Assembly (NCBI RefSeq): GCF_902635505.1
Contig: NC_045426.1
Span: 331,008,374-331,072,373, forward strand
DNA: 64,000 nucleotides
Reading direction: 5' to 3'
DNA from: Sarcophilus harrisii
Taxonomy: Eukaryota > Chordata > Mammalia > Dasyuromorphia > Dasyuridae
Under the pieces are notes generated by a model that was not told where the DNA came from, did no database searches, and saw only the letters and a program-made list of their open reading frames with translations. Shown piece after piece: positions 32,570 to 44,362 of the stretch. How positions within the stretch are numbered: the stretch's first letter is position 1; each line of letters starts with the position of its first letter. Position numbers and translations under genes: made by a program.

Positions 32570-33526
32570 ATGAATGAGACCAATCAAACCACTGTGAAAG
32601 AATTCATCCTCCTTGGGCTTTCTGGCCACCCAAAGCTGGAGACTATTTTATTTGTCTTGATCCTGTGGATGTACCTGGTAATATTGCTTGGAAATGGAGT
32701 CCTCATCATAGCAACTATTTATGATTCCCACCTACATACACCCATGTACTTTTTTCTTGGCAATCTCTCTTTCCTGGATATTTGTTACACAACTTCCTCT
32801 GTACCTCTAATTCTAGACAGTTTTCTCACTCCAAGAAAAAGTATTTCTTTTTCGAGTTGTGCAATGCAGATGTCTCTGTCTTTTGGAACGGGAGCAACTG
32901 AGTGTATACTTCTTAGCATGATGGCATTTGACCGCTATGTGGCCATCTGCAACCCCTTGAGGTATCCTGTCATCATGAGTAAGACCGCATATGTGTCAAT
33001 GGCAGTTTGTTCTTGGACATCAGGGGCTGTTGATTCTATAATACAAACATCCCTTGCTGTCCAGTTACCATTCTGTGGTGCTAATATCATTGACCATTTT
33101 GTTTGTGAAATTCTAGCTGTTCTGAAATTGGCCTGTGGAGATATTACTATTAATGTGCTTACTATGATGGGATCAAACCTCATTTTTTTAGTTTTTCCTC
33201 TGATATCAATTTCCATCTCTTATGTTTTCATCCTTGCCACCATTCTGAGGATCCCTTCAGCAGAGGGGAAACGTAAAGCCTTTTCTACCTGCTCAGCCCA
33301 CCTGACTGTGGTGATTGTATTCTATGGAACAATCTTTTTCATGTATGCGAAACCCAAATCTAAGGACTCTTTTGGAGTAAGCAGAGAAGACATAACAGAC
33401 AAGTTCATCTCCCTGTTCTATGGTGTTGTGACTCCCATGCTCAATCCCCTGATCTACAGCCTGAGGAACAAAGATGTGAAGACAGCAGTAAAGAATTTGC
33501 TGGGTCAAAAGTACTTCACTGGGTAA
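32570..33526 (+). CDS. OR13C-like: Olfactory receptor, family 13 (OR13C-like), intact
   Basis: A class II odorant GPCR of 318 residues, the only intact receptor of the window on the plus strand. Seen: two N-terminal glycosylation sites, NET (2-4) and NQT (5-7); GN of helix 1 (41-42); LHTPMYFFL (55-63); C97; [10 protein letters not shown] (118-127); C169, C179, C189 of the second outer loop; SY in helix 5 (217-218); [10 protein letters not shown] (236-245); [14 protein letters not shown] (289-302). It has an unusual FGTGAT (105-110) where the other three have FAMG or FAMA. It is about 90 percent identical by eye to the receptor at 56651-57619, which lies in the opposite orientation, and their upstream flanks match as well, so the two arose by a fairly recent inverted duplication. 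Confidence 0.96.
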   Translation: MNETNQTTVKEFILLGLSGHPKLETILFVLILWMYLVILLGNGVLIIATIYDSHLHTPMYFFLGNLSFLDICYTTSSVPLILDSFLTPRKSISFSSCAMQMSLSFGTGATECILLSMMAFDRYVAICNPLRYPVIMSKTAYVSMAVCSWTSGAVDSIIQTSLAVQLPFCGANIIDHFVCEILAVLKLACGDITINVLTMMGSNLIFLVFPLISISISYVFILATILRIPSAEGKRKAFSTCSAHLTVVIVFYGTIFFMYAKPKSKDSFGVSREDITDKFISLFYGVVTPMLNPLIYSLRNKDVKTAVKNLLGQKYFTG

Positions 33527-34430
33527 ATTCAGACAACCTGTATCTGATCCTTGAGAAGGAAAGAACATTCATGCAAAAATGAACTTGAGGAATATGTATA
33601 ATGGATAAAATCCTTTTAAACAGAAAGATTCTGTGTAACAAAACTAAGAACCTATTTTGTGTAGCACTCATTACAATTGCTATTTCAGGCAACAAACTCA
33701 ATTTTTAAAGCTAGCGCATGTAAGAATCACTCTCTCATGAAGGTATATGTCTGATATACAAAGTATGGAAGGAGCTTTATTCTTCTATTATTTGATTTTA
33801 AGGAAATTTTAATTCATGTCCAACTATCTTCTTTTCTTCTCATTATTTTTTCAGTTATATTCATGCTGTCCATTTCAATTATTCAAACCTTACATATAAA
33901 AAGCGTAGCTAATATTTCAAATCATCCACTTAACCTAAATAACAGTAAGGCAATAGGTCTGAGAGCTCTGAGCAAGAAAACTTGGAATTAAAAGAGAACC
34001 AATCAAGTTGAACTCTGAAAGAGAAAGAATTTTAGTTTATACTTAGTATATAGTAGGTTCTTAATGTTTTAATTATAACTTAATTCTACAAAAATCTTTT
34101 TTTCTATTACTTAATTCACCAAAGAGAAATTTCTGAAAACTCTTTGACCCATGTAGATGCATGTGCCTTAAAATAAAATCCCAGTAAACATTTTATCTTA
34201 TGTAATTTATTTCAATGGCATTGTACTATGATGATAGAAGTATATGATACTTTTATAATTAAAGACTGAAATTAAAATGGATGATAAAACCATGAAAATT
34301 ACTTATGTTTTTATTAGATATTTATTAATGTTATTTGAATAGAGATTTCAAATCTATGGTACTTAAAGAAACAATTTGTTGAAAGGTAATTTTTTATGTA
34401 ATTTAAATGTGAAAGATTACATAATTAAAA
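33527..34430. other. 3' flank of the receptor, no gene
   Basis: AT-rich. AAATAAAATCC at about 34173 on the plus strand is a possible polyadenylation signal for the receptor, about 0.65 kb past its stop. Nothing else recognised. Confidence 0.4.
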
Positions 34431-34439
34431 ATAAATTAG

Positions 34440-35300
34440 AGAAGAATGGGATTAACTGTCCAGTCTTTGAGGAATAACTAAACAAATGTGATATCTGAAT
34501 ATAATGGAATATTTTTATGCTGTTAGAAACTATAAATGTGACAAATTCAGAGAGGAAGGAGCAGACATATAAACTGATACAGAGTGAAGGGCCATTAAAA
34601 GCTCATAAATAATGATTAAAACAATGTCAATGGAAAAGAAATAAAAATAGAATTGTAATTATAATGACCAAGCTTGAGCAGATGAAGAATTGAAAAAATT
34701 CATTGTGTTCTCTTTGAAGATATTTTGATAATGAAGTACATTATATAATGTCAAATACAGTTGATGAAGTTGGGCCCAACTTGCCAATCAATTAATCTAA
34801 TTGATTGCACATATGCAATATTTTTTTATTCCTGTCCTTTTATCTCTACAAAGAAAAGAGTGATGTTCATTTTCTTATTTATTTCCTACAGTCTGTACAT
34901 GTCGCTTAATTGCAAAACATAGTTTCATTTATTTTTATTGTTGTTCTTTCCATTTATATTGGTGTAGTTCTATATAAATTTTTCCAGTTTGCTTACTTTA
35001 CTTTGCACCAGTTCATATAAATGTTTTATGCTTTTCTAAATTCTTTGTATTCATGGTTTTAATTGTGTATTAACATTCTATTTTATTTACATACCAAAAT
35101 TTGTTTTCCTGCCACCAATCAATGAATATCTATTTTGTTTTGATTCTGTTACCAAAAATATATATATAGTTAAAAATATGTTGGTATAAATGAGACCTTT
35201 CTGTTTTTGAACTCTATGGGGTAAGGCCTCTGAGTCAAAGACATGGAAGTTTAAGTCACCTTAGCATCATTCAAAATGACTTTCTAGGATATTTGTGCTG
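34440..35300. repeat. Old L1 3' fragments, sense then antisense
   Basis: 34440-34760 is sense ('tttgaggaataactaaac', 'ctgaatataatggaatattt', 'aactgatacagagtgaag'). 34860-35300 is antisense ('tttactttgcaccagttc', 'atataaatgttttatgct', 'tgccaccaatcaatgaata'). Both are very diverged. Confidence 0.6.
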
Positions 35301-35509
35301 TGAACAATCAGCTCTGAATTCTTCTTCTTTTTCCCTGTGGAGGGGAAACAAATTATCTGAGGTTTAAAGGTACTCATGGAAGAAACCTGCTTTTTCCTCT
35401 CTTACTTAAAATTGATCTTTAAAAGGGTTTTCCTCCTCTATATCAGCATATAAACTTTATTTTTCCTTACCTTACTTCATTGACTAAGGCCTTCATGGGA
35501 AGCCTCTGT

Positions 35510-35745
35510 TGATTATTCCAGCCTACAAAGCAGCTAAATTACACTGTGAAGTGTTAAACTACCTGGGTAAATCTGGGCAAATCACCTCTTTTTCTCATCT
35601 TTCATTTTCTCATAAAATAGGGATAATAATAATACTTATCTACCAGAACTGTGAGGATAAAATTTGATGTTGGTAAAGCACTTGGCAAACTTTAAAGTGC
35701 TATATAAATGCCAGTAATTATTACTATTAATTATAGTGTAAGTTT
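35510..35745 (+). repeat. MIR/THER1 SINE, sense
   Basis: 'gggcaaatcacctcttttt', 'tcataaaatagggataata', 'ctgtgaggataaaatttgat', 'taaagcacttggcaaactt', 'gctatataaatgccagtaa' in the usual order. Confidence 0.8.
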
Positions 35746-35749
35746 TAAT

Positions 35750-36090
35750 TTTCTTTTGATGGTGAGGGTCAGTATGAAAGCAAGATCAATGGGGCACAAG
35801 ACTACAGATGTACATATGTAATCCTAGGCAGGGCATTAATGATGAAATGAATGGACTAAGCCTGTTGACACTAATCTTGACAATAATTCCTATAATTCAT
35901 GTGTTGTGAAAAATGCAGGCCAAAATTGCTGATGAAATGAGGAAATAGAAAAATGGGATGCTGCTGCAGGATTGTGTTTTCAAATCACTTCTGAGGTTAA
36001 TGAAGCAATCTCATGTTAATATTAGCTTAGACTGACTCAATAAGATTCTGAGTCTCTCTTCTCCAAATATCAGGAAGTTGAACTCCAGGC
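35750..36090 (+). repeat. Left copy of a diverged direct repeat of unknown family
   Basis: Shares a series of phrases in the same order with 39300-39660: 'gtcagtatgaaag' versus 'gtcaatatgaagg', 'aaatgaatggactaagcct' versus 'aaatgaatatgctgagtct', 'cttgacaataattc' versus 'tttgacaataacttt', 'ctcaataagattctgag' versus 'gtcagtaaagccttatg'. Identity is low and the family is unknown to me. Confidence 0.45.
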
Positions 36091-38520
36091 CTCAGAAATG
36101 TAAGACAGCACATAAACACAAATGAATGAAAACACTCAGATATGGACACAGATACAAACTCATGGACAACCACACAAAGGTTCTCTGATTGATTTTGTAA
36201 AGGCTAGCATTCTGGGAGAAATACAGCATCAAGTCTATATTAGAAAGACTTCTGGTAATCTTGTTAATGAAACCATTCTTTGTGAACTCTGGAGTCTTCT
36301 CTGTAACCAGAGAACCTTTGATTCTACAAAGGGAAATAAACCATTACAATGCTACATTTACAGTGATATTTCTTGTCTAGAAATCAGTATAATAAGCCAT
36401 ACCATTAAGAAAAGGGACAAGCATGTGATATGAGAAAACTAGAATACCTCTAAAAAAAAGTCTGCTGAGAGTACATATCTTGTCATTTAATCCCCAGTTC
36501 TCTTCAATGCAGTGTCACATTATGGAAGCATTGGAGACACATGGGGTGAACCCAAAATTTCTGAGTTCAAAAGTCATCCCTGATGCTATTGGGAATGGTT
36601 CCAGTTCCCCCTTACATATAATGTTTGCTGATGATTTTAGGTAATATGCTTATAAGTCCACAAAGCTTTCCTTTCAGTAGCATCATGGTTTTCCAACAGA
36701 CAAACCTTTAGAGCAGATGCTATATAAAAGCTTAGGATAAATAAAGGCTTATTTGAGGCTTTTCTTTTTCAAGTTTCAAATTTTGTGTTGGTACTGAGGA
36801 TGTTCCTCATGCCAGGCACATGAGTTACATAGAAGGAGAAAACTAAAAACAAATAATGCCTTCTACCTTTTTTTCTGACAAGATCCAAGATTCTTTCGAA
36901 TCAATCATATTTCTGTAGTCTTCAAAAGTCATGATTAGGTACATATTCTTCCATATGACTCATTGATTCTGTAAAAAAAAATATTTTATATATAGGAAGC
37001 AACTCCAGGTCAGTGGAGGCAAATTTTTTCTTTATTGAAGCAAACTGGAAAGAACAATGTTCAACTGGCTTGTGTATATAGTCTTTGGCACTAATCCATT
37101 CTATCTTTTCCATCGTTTTTAAGTCAGGGGGTCACAGTGATCCCCTGAAACATCTGTCTATGTATAAGGTATAGACAATTTGGGTTCAGATGTTATAGCA
37201 AAGATGGTACTATGAACATTTTCTTCAAAGCTAACTTTCTCTGGCTTGACATCTTATATGTATGACTTCTTTCTACCTAATTTGCATGTGAAACATATTC
37301 TATTAGCCTTAATTACCCCATGTTGAACTATTGGTCAGTCTGCCATATCTAAGAAACATTTCAGAACTTTAACTATGGTGTCTAGTCCTATTAGGGATAG
37401 TTTTGTTACACACAGAGCGTCTTCATTTGCAAATTTTCTGGACTCAGCACAAATTCTGGTAAGGTCCTTTGGCTTTTGTGGAAGATAACTCTTCATGAGA
37501 AATGCTGCCACATGATGAGATAAGTACTTCTTAAACCTTTTTGTACACAAAGAAAATGTTGAAGAAATGGGATATGCCTGCTGATCAGGAGATACATGAA
37601 ATCCTCATTACTGGAATATTGGAAATCCTGGAGAAAACACAAAAGCCACAATCAAATGTGCATCATGTTCAAACTTGTTCCACAGACTTTATTCACCAAT
37701 CTCTTAGGTTAAATTTAAGAGTATTTTACTATGGGTTCTTTACTAATCTAACTGGATGTAGCTTCACACTCCATAGACTTGAGCCACCAAACTCAAATAT
37801 TGGAAGGAAATAATAGTGGTGGATGGTGATTTCATTCAGTTCTAAGTTAGTCAAGTCCTGGATTTGCACAGATTGTTTTACATGAGATGCCACAGAAGCC
37901 TCCATTCTATCTTGGAATTATATTGTCTGAACTAACGAAGCCAATATATGACAGCCCTAGTTATGTCTACTCTCAGCAGGTCTAACTATCTTTTATAATC
38001 TTCTTCTTGTCTGCCATGGATGGGAGATAAGGATATACTTTACTACCTCTTTACTTAATTCCTAGAGGTTGGTCTTTCTCCAAAATCACTTTCTTGGGTA
38101 TGGCCTTATGTTGATGGAACTCCCTATATTCTGACTTATTTTTATGAAATGTGATTACTCTCAGTTCCTTAGTCAATAAGCAATTTGATTTTCCCCCTTT
38201 CCTCTATGGAGAGGACATAAATCATCTTTTCACTAAGGATAAATATGACAGGGAATTGTTTCTTCCTTTTTTAATCTACTTTTAATAAGGGCTCTGTTGC
38301 TGGAATATAATTTTACATCTCATCATCTCATTTCTTTCTACTCTCATATCTCTTCATTTCTTAGGATTTAGTGACTTTACTGTTTGGAAGTTTCAAGACT
38401 CTAGTGATTGAATAAATTCCATAATGGAGACCATTTCTTATGTCAATTAAATTGATTTAGAACTCTCTTATGCTATGACTACTTCTTCCCTATTTTCCCT
38501 AAAACATGTCTATATCCTAT
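36091..38520. other. 2.4-kb gene-free stretch, unrecognised
   Basis: It has open frames of 60-103 codons on both strands (36122-36433 plus, 37335-37550 minus, 37541-37813 plus), none with a motif I recognise. The minus-strand text from about 38.1 to 36.9 kb has a slightly coding-like look and could be a broken retroelement or an old retrocopy. I cannot name it. Confidence 0.35.
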
Positions 38521-38529
38521 ATTTTTATT

Positions 38530-38730
38530 TTCACGTTATACTTAGAAACAAATGAAAATGATTACTTTGACCATCTGCAAAACAAATATTTTGGAGGTCA
38601 TCTAGCATTACAGGTGAGAAGGCTAATACCCTAAAAGACTGAATGACTTTCCCAACTTCATAAAGATAGTAAATAGCAGAACCCATATTTGACCTTAAGT
38701 CGTCTAATTCCAAATTCAAAAATCTTTCCT
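38530..38730 (+). repeat. MIR-like CORE-SINE
   Basis: 'ggaggtcatctagcattac', 'aggtgagaaggctaatacc', 'gaatgactttcccaacttc' and 'gtcgtctaattccaaattc' give the order of a MIR-like SINE. Confidence 0.6.
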
Positions 38731-38804
38731 TTCATGAATATTCTACCAAAAATGCTTTTTTTTCCAAACTTAGATTGCTTCTCTCCTAATTAAAAGAATT
38801 TATT

Positions 38805-38826
38805 GATATACATACATACATACATA

Positions 38827-38868
<42 letters not shown>
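38805..38868. repeat. (CATA)n(TA)n microsatellite
   Basis: CATA units followed by about 20 TA units, nearly pure. Confidence 0.93.
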
Positions 38869-38872
<4 letters not shown>

Positions 38873-38969
38873 GCAAGACTTTCTGTTGTTGTAATCTGAA
38901 TTGTGTAGCAATTGTATTATTTCTATGATCGTAATATCAGACATCACTTTGAATTTGCCCTTAATGCAT

Positions 38970-39160
38970 CTGGGGTAGTGGAGTGAAAAGAGTGTTGGAT
39001 ATAGTCAGAGGACTTGAGTCTGATTCTTGACCCCTACATAAATTTAGATAATCAATTACCTTTCTGGGTCTCAGTTTTATCATTTGTAAAATGAGGAAGT
39101 GGGAGTTAATGACTTTCATGATTGCTTCTGACTCTTAATCTATGATCCTATAATTTTTCA
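38970..39160 (+). repeat. MIR SINE, sense
   Basis: 'gagtgaaaagagtgttgga', 'cttgagtctgattcttgac', 'ctgggtctcagttttatca', 'tttgtaaaatgaggaagtg', 'gactcttaatctatgatcc': a full MIR layout. Confidence 0.8.
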
Positions 39161-39299
39161 ACAGGTAGCCATTTTCTTTCATCAGAATAACTGTTCAATT
39201 AAGCATAGCTCTGTTCCATTTTCTTAATCAAGAATTTCCATGCCTGATTTGTCATTTTGTTAGTTTACTCTGATCAATAAAGTTCTATCTTGTTTCTTG

Positions 39300-39660
39300 T
39301 TGTCCTTTGAAGGTAGATGTCAATATGAAGGTAGACTCAAGTGGCATTAGGGCTGAGGCCACTTAGAGATCTAGTGGGATGATCACAGTGAAATGAATAT
39401 GCTGAGTCTACCTTTGACAATAACTTTCGAAACTTATTTTTGTCAGCTATCTAATGAGAAGGGAGAAGGTGAAATAGAAAAAACATTCATAATGTCAAAA
39501 ATGTTACATATGATGCTCTCCAACTACTCTTGAGGATGGTGGGACAGACTCTCAGGAAATGTCATAGCAGAGGTATGGCCTGAGTTGTGTCAGTAAAGCC
39601 TTATGATAAAAATTCACCTACTGAAGGTTGATCCTCAGGCAACAGAGAAGGACCAAGCAT
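39300..39660 (+). repeat. Right copy of the diverged direct repeat
   Basis: Partner of 35750-36090, same orientation, about 3.5 kb away. The family is unknown to me. Confidence 0.45.
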
Positions 39661-40690
39661 AACAACATATTGAATGCCTAGAGAAAAGGGAATGTGATAT
39701 GCATGTTATTTCTCTCATTGCCATTTCAAAAGAGTCATCCTGGCTGAGATAAATAAGATGCCATCAATGTTTGAAATAGTTCCTGTGAATGTTAACACTG
39801 CAATTAGATCCACCTTGAATTTTAGAGCCTCATCTGGGTTTTAAATCTTTCCCAAGTGTAACAGAAATCACCATGACTCTCTATGCTAGTGGCTAGCTTA
39901 TTCTCTATCCATAGTAATACATTAGCAATAATAAATGTGTGTGTGTGTGTGTGTATTACTCCTAGTTCAGTTGGTCATAGAGAATAAGGGACAAATAACA
40001 GAGGGATGAGTTGTCAGAGTGATAAAGTTAAAGAAGTGTTTATACCTAGTTATCCCTTTATGCAGATTAAAGATATTTCCTTGAAGAATTGTAGAAACAG
40101 CTTGCCATTGGTTGGGAAAGATTGGACAAGTCTTTGGTAAGTCTTCAGAACAAAACTTTCCAGTCCATAAATGTTAGAGACAGGAAGGAACTTTGTGGAA
40201 TGTGACTCCTGTGCATGTAGCAGGGAACTGTAGGGTTGAGGAGGAAAAAAGATTCCTCCCCCCACTCTCATAAATCATATCAAAATAAGCAAAAGTGTTA
40301 ATCATGATTATATCACAATATATTAATTTTTTTGGATAAAATACATCTCTTTATGTTAAAAATACTAAAAAACATAGTAACAAAATAATTTTCCTTTTAA
40401 CATGAAAATATACTTTGATATTAGGTTGGACTTTTGCAAATAATGAATCCTGAGGAGTGGTTACATTATTTGAACTTACACTGTTTCAATTGAGTGAGAT
40501 CAAATTTCTATATTAAATCTAATGATAATTCTGAATTCTATGATTTTGAACATGTGACTACTTTATGGGATTTATTATACCTATTAATGGGGACCAACTT
40601 GAATATATGGTAGAAAAACATTAGAAGAAAATTCTGGCTGTTCACACACAGAATTACTACTTGCCATAATTTTATCAATGTTTTTTTTAG
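39661..40690. other. Gene-free stretch with a short GT microsatellite
   Basis: A (GT)n run at about 39937-39955. The minus-strand 73-codon frame at 40050-40271 has no recognised product. Otherwise nothing named. Confidence 0.4.
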
Positions 40691-40699
40691 GGTAGATGG

Positions 40700-40815
40700 T
40701 GGAATCTTTATCCTTAAAGATAGTAGGTAATAGATTTAGAGATTAAGAGACCTCAGAGGCTATCTAATCCAAAGAATTTATCAGTCTGAGGAAGTCTGTG
40801 GACCCTTCTCAGAAT
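40700..40815 (+). repeat. MIR-like SINE fragment
   Basis: 'atagatttagagattaaga', 'gacctcagaggctatctaat' is the head phrase of a MIR-like CORE-SINE. Confidence 0.55.
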
Positions 40816-41059
40816 AATGTTTTTAAATGCATAAAATAAAATTTATAAGATTACAAAGAAATTTAATTATATTGAAATACATCTATTTTTTTTTTTACTC
40901 ACATAAGTTGATGTTCCCTCCTTCCCATGAAATCTATCCATGGCTTCTTTGGACTTCCATGGGCTAAAGATTAAGAGCCTCTGCTCTAAGGCCCTGATAC
41001 TTGCCATTCATTTACTGGCACCCAGTTCTATGTTGGCTTTTATTGGCATCTGTCCATAT

Positions 41060-41271
41060 TTTTACTAGGCAGGCTGGCACTAGGTCCTTATAATGGCATG
41101 GGTAGCGTTATAATTCTCTGAATATGCCCTTCATTTATATTATATATTTTTATGTTTATAGTTGTTTGCCTTTTGTATCTGCAATGTCAATGTAAGTTCC
41201 TTGAAAGTAAGGAACATATTTTTGTCTTTCTTTTATGCCTAGTACTTAGCAGAGTGTCTGACATATAGCAA
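41060..41271 (+). repeat. L2 3' end, sense, left half of an interrupted copy
   Basis: 'tgtaagttccttgaaagtaa', 'ggaacatatttttgtctttc', 'gcctagtacttagcagagtg', 'tctgacatatagcaaatt' is the L2 3' UTR. The expected last words ('aatatttaaaaatgtttgttg', 'actgattgactag') appear only at 41860-41900, after an L1 insertion. Confidence 0.8.
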
Positions 41272-41862
41272 ATTAAAAAAAAAAATTGTTTTATTTTTTC
41301 TGGTTATACATGTATGTTAACTTTTTAAATACACATTTCTTTTTGAATCATGTTGGGAAAGTTAAATCAGAACAAAAGGGAAAAACTGTGACAGAAGGAA
41401 AAAAATAGAAAAAAGGGAACGTAGCATGTATTGATTTACATTCAGTTTCTACAATTCTCTTTTTGGATGCAAATGGCATTTTCTAGCCAAAGTTTATTGG
41501 GATTGCCTTGGATCACTGAACTGCTGAGAAGAACCAAGTCTTTCATAGTTGATCATTTCACAATCTTGCTGTTACTGTGTAGAATGTATTCCTGATTCTG
41601 CTTGTTTTGCTCAGCATCGGTTCATGTAAATCTTTCTAGGTCTTTTAAAAATCAGCTTGTTCATTTTTTAATAGAACAATAATATTATTAACAATAGCTT
41701 ATTCAGACATTCCCCAATTGATGCACATGCATTCATTTTCCAAATTTTTGCCACCACAAAAAGAGCTGTGACAAATATTTTTTACATGTGGGTCCTTTTT
41801 CCTCCTTTATGATTCCTTTGAGATACAAATCTAGTAATGGTATTGCTGGGTCAAAGCATGTA
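41272..41862 (-). mobile_element. L1 3' end, antisense, inserted into an L2
   Basis: A poly-T start, then 'ggttatacatgtatgttaac', 'cattttctagccaaag' type text, 'gctgagaagaaccaagtc', 'gctcagcatcggttcatg', 'ccccaattgatgcacatg', 'atgtgggtcctttttcctcc'. The flanking L2 text continues on both sides, which shows that the L1 landed in the L2. The L1 is 5'-truncated after about 590 bp. Confidence 0.8.
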
Positions 41863-41905
41863 ACTAATATTTAAAAATGTTTGTTGACTGATTGACTAGA
41901 TGCTT

Positions 41906-43250
41906 CCTCGAAGTGCTTTGTAAAAACTAAAGTGGGGAGAAAGTGGCTTCTGGTAAGCATGGCAAAGGGAAAAACAGTAAAGGAAGTGGTGCCATGTTAG
42001 AATGGTGTGAAACTCTGGAGGTGGTGGTTTTATGTGACAGACATAGAGAACCATGGCACATGATAATAATGGATTAGACAATAGAAAATATGTTTCCTCA
42101 TATGCTGTCTATACCGTTGGGTCAAACTCTAGTTTCCTTGTCCTAATTATTCTTATGCCCTGGGATTACTGGTGAACTTGCAAATAAAATTCATAGTCTT
42201 ATTTGAACCATAGAACTATTTATGATGGGAGACTCTTTTGTGATTCCACTTCTATTGCTACATGTACCAAAAAGATAATTTCTTTAAGGGTTGTTTTACA
42301 ACATCCTAGTGACATCCAAAAGCCTCCATGAACATGAAATATGGAGACTAGGGTATGTCTCAAACATCAGACATCACTTCTCTCCATAAGGTCAGTCATG
42401 GGTATTTATTTACATTTATGTTGATTCTCTAGAGATCTGTAATTTTATCGTATGGATATAAAACCTTTGGAGGAACAAAGGTAATATATGACCATATCAA
42501 CTTAGAATTTACAAAGAGAAAGAAAAGATTTTAAGAAATAGGTTTATGTGTTATACCAGTATTTCTCTTGGTTGCCACATTTCTCTGCTTCACAATGAGA
42601 TCAAATATTTGTTCATAGAAATAGTTTCTAGGTTCTTTTGGTCTCAATGTAGCAATTTCTTTACATTAGTTGAGCTTTGTTAGGAAATAGAGAACAGGCT
42701 GTGATGACAAATGACACATTCTTTTTCTATTTTCTATTTTCCAACATCAATAATTTATTTAAGTTAGTTAAGTTAGTTTAGACTTACTTTTAACTGTATG
42801 CTATAGCTTCTTATTCTGATTCTTTTTAAAAGTTGGTATTGATTTTGATTTTATTTTAAGAAGTCACCTAATTTTTTTGGTAGATGTCCTATAAAAATAT
42901 AAGTTGATCAATGAAGTTCATTATGTATTAACATTTAAATTCTTCCCCCTTTTTTCCTATTTGGAATTATCTTTGTTTATATAATTAAAAATTTATCCTT
43001 AAGGTTTTCCACCTCTCTTGACTTAGTTTTCATTGTAGAAATTCATGTTATGGTTACCTATCTACCTTCTGTTGAACTCTTAGAAATATAGCACTGTGTT
43101 TAGCTTTTCACTTCTTTAATACTTTGATGGTTCTATGATTTCATCATTGTGAGCCACTCTTAGGGCATCTACCCAATATTTCTGGGAGGTTCCTTCTTCT
43201 AAATAACCAGATAGTGAATTCTTTGTCATTGAAAATCTTAAAGCAAATCC
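41906..43250. other. Gene-free stretch, nothing recognised
   Basis: AT-rich sequence with short frames of no known product on both strands. Confidence 0.4.
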
Positions 43251-43444
43251 TGTATGACTATTTAGTATTATAGATATTATAGAGTACAAAATGGCAGCCA
43301 AAAAAGTTAATATGATTTTGAGTTCACCAATACAGTATAATATCCAGAATACCTGAATTGATAGTACCTATGTGTACTTGGATCATAAGTGAAATATTAT
43401 TTATAGTATTAGGAATTAAACTTTAGACATGATAATGCCAACCT

Positions 43445-43665
43445 GGAGAATGGCTGGTACCATGGAAAAGTATATTTGATTTGGATTCAGAATATCTGGT
43501 TGCATATCCTGGCTCTGCTACTTATTCCCTGTATGCTAAGAAAACTTACTTAGAAAACTAACTTCATCTCTATAGACTTCAATTTTCTCATCAGTAAAAT
43601 GAGAGTATTCAATGAGATTTTTTTCTAGGATTCCTTTGGATCTTAGTCTCATGAGAATGATCAGA
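43445..43665 (+). repeat. MIR SINE, sense, inside the CR1/L3 copy
   Basis: 'tatttgatttggattcagaa', 'ctggctctgctacttattcc', 'ttcaattttctcatcagtaa', 'aatgagagtattcaatgag', 'ttcctttggatcttag' in MIR order. Confidence 0.75.
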
Positions 43666-44146
43666 ATGGTGGGCACTGGTATAACAGTGTAGTATGAACA
43701 TCAGATAAAGGAATCATTGGATTTTGTCTTGTAAAAAAGAAGCCAAGACATGGGTCAGGGGGACCTTGACTGCAATTTTCAAATATTTAAAGGAATATTA
43801 TAGTTATTGCTTCCACATTGCAGGATTTTAATTTTAATTTTAATTTTAATTTTTAATTTATTTTAACTTTAAAAAAGAAATTGTTAAAAGATAAAATATA
43901 TTGATAGTATACAACACTAACATATATTTTATGCATTTCTGAGTTTCTAAGCTTTTTTGTATCATCTGCTAATCTTCAAATGTTATCTGTAGGTTGTACA
44001 AAATTCTCCCCAAATTCCCATTTAACTTCTTATCCTGACCCAAATTATATTAAATCCTGATGGGAAGAGTTGCAGTGTGGAAAGGATAACTGTATGTATG
44101 AGGGATTAGCTTTGTCATACTTGACCTCAGAGGATTGGTGTAAGAT

Positions 44147-44148
<2 letters not shown>

Positions 44149-44189
<41 letters not shown>
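44149..44189. repeat. Pure A(41) run
   Basis: An uninterrupted run of about 41 A on the plus strand, without a recognisable SINE or LINE body directly before it. Confidence 0.95.
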
Positions 44190-44191
<2 letters not shown>

Positions 44192-44362
44192 CTCTAACTC
44201 AATACAAGGGAAAGGTTCCCAATGACTAGAGCTATTCAAAATGGAAGTCCCCTATCAGTGATATTCTTCAGACTTCAAGTGAGGATGATTACTTGTTGGA
44301 GATATTATAAAGAAAACATGTTTTTGGTATGGTCAGGCTAAATAATGATAATCTATGAGTTA

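Larger units (their letters stand above)
43255..44345 (+). repeat. CR1/L3 LINE fragment, sense, broken by younger insertions
   Basis: 43255-43440 encodes the MAAKKVNMIL stretch of CR1/L3 ORF2. 43670-43800 matches the next part ('aagccaagacatgggtcagg', 'caattttcaaatatttaaag'). 44195-44340 matches the end ('aatgactagagctattcaaa', 'gatgattacttgttggag'). Between them lie a sense MIR (43445-43660), a TTTTAA-rich microsatellite (43828-43870) and a pure run of about 41 A (44149-44189). Confidence 0.7.
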
